Shown: positions 61,082 through 64,000 of the stretch, piece after piece
Position numbering within the stretch: position 1 is the first letter of the stretch
Layout: each line of letters begins with the position of its first letter
Source: Natrinema sp. SYSU A 869
GTDB taxonomy: Archaea; Halobacteriota; Halobacteria; Halobacteriales; Natrialbaceae
Assembly (NCBI RefSeq): GCF_019879105.1
Contig: NZ_CP082247.1
Location: 806,001 to 870,000 of the forward strand
DNA length: 64,000 nt
Direction: 5' to 3'
Made by a program: the position numbers and the translations under genes
Notes under the pieces: model-generated
Databases searched by the model: none
What the model was told of the DNA's origin: nothing
Seen by the model: only the letters and a program-made list of their open reading frames with translations

Positions 61082-63082
61082 AATATGGGTAACGATAGCA
61101 CGCAGTTTCGACGATATCGACGCGAGATCCTGAGCGGGGTCGCAGCCGGGACGGCAGCGGTCGCAACTAGCGGTGCGGCGACTGCTACGGGTTGGAACGA
61201 CCGATCCGCTAGAAACGGAAGCGACGACGAGAAGAACGGGTCGACGCGTCAGATGGAATCACTCGACCGGGGCCTAGTGGCCGTTCCGACGGGAGACAGG
61301 GTACTCGTCCGATGGCGACTGCTCGGGACCGAGCCCACCGATCTGGGATTCCACGTGTATCGCGACGGTGAACGGGTGAACAACAAACCGATCACCGACA
61401 GCACGAATTACCTCGATCCCGAGGGAACGACAGACTCAACGTACGCGGTTCGAGCGGTCGGAAACGGTCGAGCCAGCGGCAGGAAAGACGGCGGCCAGAA
61501 ACCCGGCATGTCGGAGTCCGTCGAGGTGTGGGACAACCAGTACAAGGAGATCCCGCTGAACAAGCCCGATCCCGTCGAAGGCGAGGACGGCGAGACGGTC
61601 ACGTACCACGCGAACGACGCGAGCGTGGGCGACCTCACGGGCGACGGAACGCTCGACATCGTCCAGAAGTGGACGCCGTCGAACGCGAAGGACAACGCCC
61701 ACGAGGGGCACACGAGCGACGTCCTGATCGACGGGTACACGATCGAGGGCAAGCACCTCTGGCGGATCAACCTCGGGCAGAACGTCCGGGCCGGCGCACA
61801 CTACACGCCGTTCGTCGTCTACGACTTCGACGGTGACGGGACGGCAGAACTGGCCGTGCGAACGTCCGACGGTACCACCGACGGGACCGGAACGGTCATC
61901 GGTGACCCGGACGCGGATTACACGAACGAAGTAGGACGCATTCTCGAGGGACCGGAGTATCTCACCGTCTTCGACGGCGAGACCGGCGAAGCGCTCGCAA
62001 CAGCGGACTTCGAGCCCGCGCGCGGAGACCTCTGTTCGTGGGGCGACTGCTACGGGAACCGCGCCGACCGGTTCCTCGCCGGCGTCGGTTACTTCGACGG
62101 CGAGCGCCCGAGCATCCTCATGACGCGGGGCTACTACGAGAAATCGATGCTGGCCGCCTGGGACTTCCGCGACGGCGAACTCGAGACTCGCTGGATCTTC
62201 GATAGCGACGACGGAAATCAGGAGTACGAGGGCCAAGGTAACCACCAGCTCGTCACCGCCGACGTCGACGACGACGGCAAGGACGAGATCGTCTACGGCT
62301 CGTGTGTCATCGATCACGACGGCACCGGACTCTACTCGACCGGCTGGAACCACGGCGACGCACTCCACGTGAGCGACTTCGATCCCGATCGGGACGGGCT
62401 CGAAGTCTTCATGCCCCACGAGTGGGGGCCGTACGGAGCGACGTTCCGCGACGCCGCAACGGGCGAGTTACTGTGGGGCGTCGAAGCGGAGGGCGACATC
62501 GGCAGAGGGCTGATCGCGGACATCGATCCGAACCACGACGGTGCCGAGGCGTGGGCGGGGATCCCCCTGTCTGACAACGATATCGGCTTGTGGTCGGCTC
62601 AGGGCGAGCAGATCAATGAGAACTCCGTCGACTCGATGAATTTCGGGATCTGGTGGACCGGTGACCTGCACCGAGAGCTGCTGGACCACGACTTCCTCGG
62701 CTGGGACGAGGGGTACGGCCACGGCTGGATCAAGAAGTGGAACCCGGAGACGCAGGAACTGGATCTCGTGAAGTCCTTCAACGGCACGCGGTCGAACAAC
62801 GGCTCGAAGGGGACACCGTGTCTCTCGGGAGACATCCTCGGCGACTGGCGGGAGGAGGTGATCTGGCGGACCGAAGACAGCGAGGCGTTGCGCCTGTATG
62901 CGACGCCGTACGAGACCGACCACCGACTGCACACGTTGCTGCACGATTCTCAGTACCGAACCGCGATCGCGTGGCAGAACGCCGGCTACAACCAGCCGCC
63001 GTGGCCGAGTTACTTCCTCGGTCATGGGATGGACGAACCGCCGAAGCCAGACATCGAACTCGTCTCCGCTGATACTGACTGA
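61076..63082 (+). CDS. PL11 rhamnogalacturonan lyase, copy 3 (secreted)
   Basis: 668 residues. Tat motif YRREILSGVAAGTAAVATSG, core start QMESLDRGLVAVPTGDRVLV, then the same propeller as copies 1 and 2 with YDFDGDGTAELAVRTSDGTT and ADVDDDGKDEIVYGSCVIDH (one Gly of the Asp loop is Asp here), ending QPPWPSYFLGHGMDEPPKP. The region after its stop no longer resembles the flanks of copies 1 and 2. It faces the same direction as the GH42 gene that follows 227 bases later. Confidence 0.94.
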   Translation: MTNMGNDSTQFRRYRREILSGVAAGTAAVATSGAATATGWNDRSARNGSDDEKNGSTRQMESLDRGLVAVPTGDRVLVRWRLLGTEPTDLGFHVYRDGERVNNKPITDSTNYLDPEGTTDSTYAVRAVGNGRASGRKDGGQKPGMSESVEVWDNQYKEIPLNKPDPVEGEDGETVTYHANDASVGDLTGDGTLDIVQKWTPSNAKDNAHEGHTSDVLIDGYTIEGKHLWRINLGQNVRAGAHYTPFVVYDFDGDGTAELAVRTSDGTTDGTGTVIGDPDADYTNEVGRILEGPEYLTVFDGETGEALATADFEPARGDLCSWGDCYGNRADRFLAGVGYFDGERPSILMTRGYYEKSMLAAWDFRDGELETRWIFDSDDGNQEYEGQGNHQLVTADVDDDGKDEIVYGSCVIDHDGTGLYSTGWNHGDALHVSDFDPDRDGLEVFMPHEWGPYGATFRDAATGELLWGVEAEGDIGRGLIADIDPNHDGAEAWAGIPLSDNDIGLWSAQGEQINENSVDSMNFGIWWTGDLHRELLDHDFLGWDEGYGHGWIKKWNPETQELDLVKSFNGTRSNNGSKGTPCLSGDILGDWREEVIWRTEDSEALRLYATPYETDHRLHTLLHDSQYRTAIAWQNAGYNQPPWPSYFLGHGMDEPPKPDIELVSADTD

Positions 63083-63309
63083 GCGGTACCCGTTCCGTCG
63101 TGGGACCGGTACGGCGCTGATCAGTGTCGCACTCGACGGACCGAGATAGTGGAGTTCGTGGTCCCGATCACGGAATCCACCACCCGAAGCGGTTCTAGCA
63201 CGGAGATTCAGTTAGATTCGTGGAGCGTGAGCGGACGAGGTGCTACCTGAGGCAGCGCCGTCTCTCCCTTCATGATAACGTTTACAATGATCGGTGCGAA
63301 CGGGTACCT

Positions 63310-64000
63310 ATGTCAATCGGAGTATGCTACTTTCCGGAGCATTGGCCGCGCGAACGGTGGGAGACGGATATTCAGCAGATGGCCAACGCCGGAATCGAAT
63401 ACGTGCGCATGGCCGAGTTCTCATGGCGGGTCCTCGAGCCGGAACGCAGCGAGTTTGACTTCGAGTGGCTGGACGAAATCATCGACCTGATCGGTGAGTA
63501 CGAGATGCAGGCCGTTCTGTGTACACCGACGGCGTCGCCGCCGCGGTGGTTAGTCGAGGAGCGACCCGAAATCCTCCAGACGGACCGCGACGGAACGACC
63601 AGATCGGTCGGCAGCCGACGGCACTACTGTTTCACCTCCGAGGCGTACCGCGAGGAAACCGACCGCGTCGTCCGGACGATGGCTGAGCGCTACGCCGACG
63701 ATTCGCGCGTCGTCGGTTGGCAGACCGACAACGAATACGGCTGTCACGGAACGACTCGCTGTTACTGCGACGACTGTGCCGCCGCGTTCCGAGACTGGGT
63801 TCGCGAGGAGTACGAAACCATCGACACCCTCAACGACGCGTGGGGGACGACCTTCTGGAGTCAGCAGTACGACGACTTCGAACAGGTCGACATCCCACGG
63901 CCGACGCCTGCCCAGGACCATCCCTCGCTGTGGCTTGACTTCGCCCGGTTTGCGAGTGACAGCGTCGTCGAGTACAACCGACTGCAGGCGAACCTCCTGC
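63310..64000 (+). CDS. GH42 beta-galactosidase, C-terminus beyond window
   Basis: 230 codons are seen. The start MSIGVCYFPEHWPRERWETD is typical, followed by AGIEYVRMAEFSWRVLEPER and the acid/base Glu in VGWQTDNEYGCHGTTRCYC. The Cys set (CHGTTRCYCDDC) is the GH42 zinc cluster. The nucleophile lies beyond the edge. No signal peptide, so it likely acts on galactosides inside the cell, as does the GH2 enzyme upstream. Having both GH2 and GH42 fits rhamnogalacturonan I, which carries galactan and arabinogalactan side chains. Confidence 0.92.
   Translation, partial: MSIGVCYFPEHWPRERWETDIQQMANAGIEYVRMAEFSWRVLEPERSEFDFEWLDEIIDLIGEYEMQAVLCTPTASPPRWLVEERPEILQTDRDGTTRSVGSRRHYCFTSEAYREETDRVVRTMAERYADDSRVVGWQTDNEYGCHGTTRCYCDDCAAAFRDWVREEYETIDTLNDAWGTTFWSQQYDDFEQVDIPRPTPAQDHPSLWLDFARFASDSVVEYNRLQANLL

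Overview
The window reads as a haloarchaeon. Base composition is GC-rich with strong G/C third positions, the predicted proteins are rich in Asp and Glu, starts are often leaderless about 25-30 bases after an AT-rich box, and secreted proteins carry twin-arginine (Tat) signals, several with a lipobox. The gene content resembles Haloterrigena/Natrinema-type Natrialbales, which is an inference. A ParA ATPase with a coupled partner beside a long degenerate repeat array suggests a megaplasmid or secondary replicon.

Layout. 1-6 kb: an SDR dehydrogenase cut by the window edge, a stub of an FAH-family gene, a D-2-hydroxyacid dehydrogenase and an operon for a 2-oxoacid dehydrogenase (E1alpha, E1beta, E2; no E3). 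6-9 kb: a tripartite tricarboxylate transporter (TctC, TctB, TctA), with TctB frameshifted. 9.4-16 kb: a stress protein, a lipoprotein, an aldo/keto reductase, a frameshifted Gfo/Idh oxidoreductase, a MITE-like repeat, two broken membrane-protein genes, a MaoC-like hydratase and an alpha/beta hydrolase. 16-18.4 kb: ParA, its partner, and about 1.1 kb of non-coding DNA with repeats of about 179 bases. 18.4-21.4 kb: a decay zone with a truncated enolase-superfamily gene, a GlcG/HbpS-like gene and an unidentified coding remnant.

21.4-64 kb is a large island for pectin, mainly rhamnogalacturonan. It holds a GH4 alpha-galacturonidase, two secreted beta-helix proteins (one with a ricin-like tail), an SGNH esterase, a CBM9-like protein, a GH78 alpha-L-rhamnosidase, a PL22 oligogalacturonide lyase, a DUF2264 protein, a GH2 beta-galactosidase, a GH88-type unsaturated uronyl hydrolase, a stress protein, a hydroxypyruvate-isomerase-like protein, a second Gfo/Idh, a GH115 alpha-glucuronidase, a KDG kinase, a complete Opp/Dpp-type ABC transporter with two paralogous binding proteins, three tandem PL11 rhamnogalacturonan lyases, and the start of a GH42 beta-galactosidase.

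A working model: Tat-exported PL11 lyases and beta-helix proteins cut the polymer outside, the ABC system imports oligosaccharides, and the enzymes without signal peptides finish them inside. 2-keto-3-deoxygluconate would be phosphorylated by the KDG kinase. No transcription regulator was recognised in the island.

At least nine genes are broken by frame changes. Most are single-base losses, several in runs of C, G or A, in genes that otherwise look selected. This could be consensus sequencing error or recent inactivation and matters for any use of the annotation.
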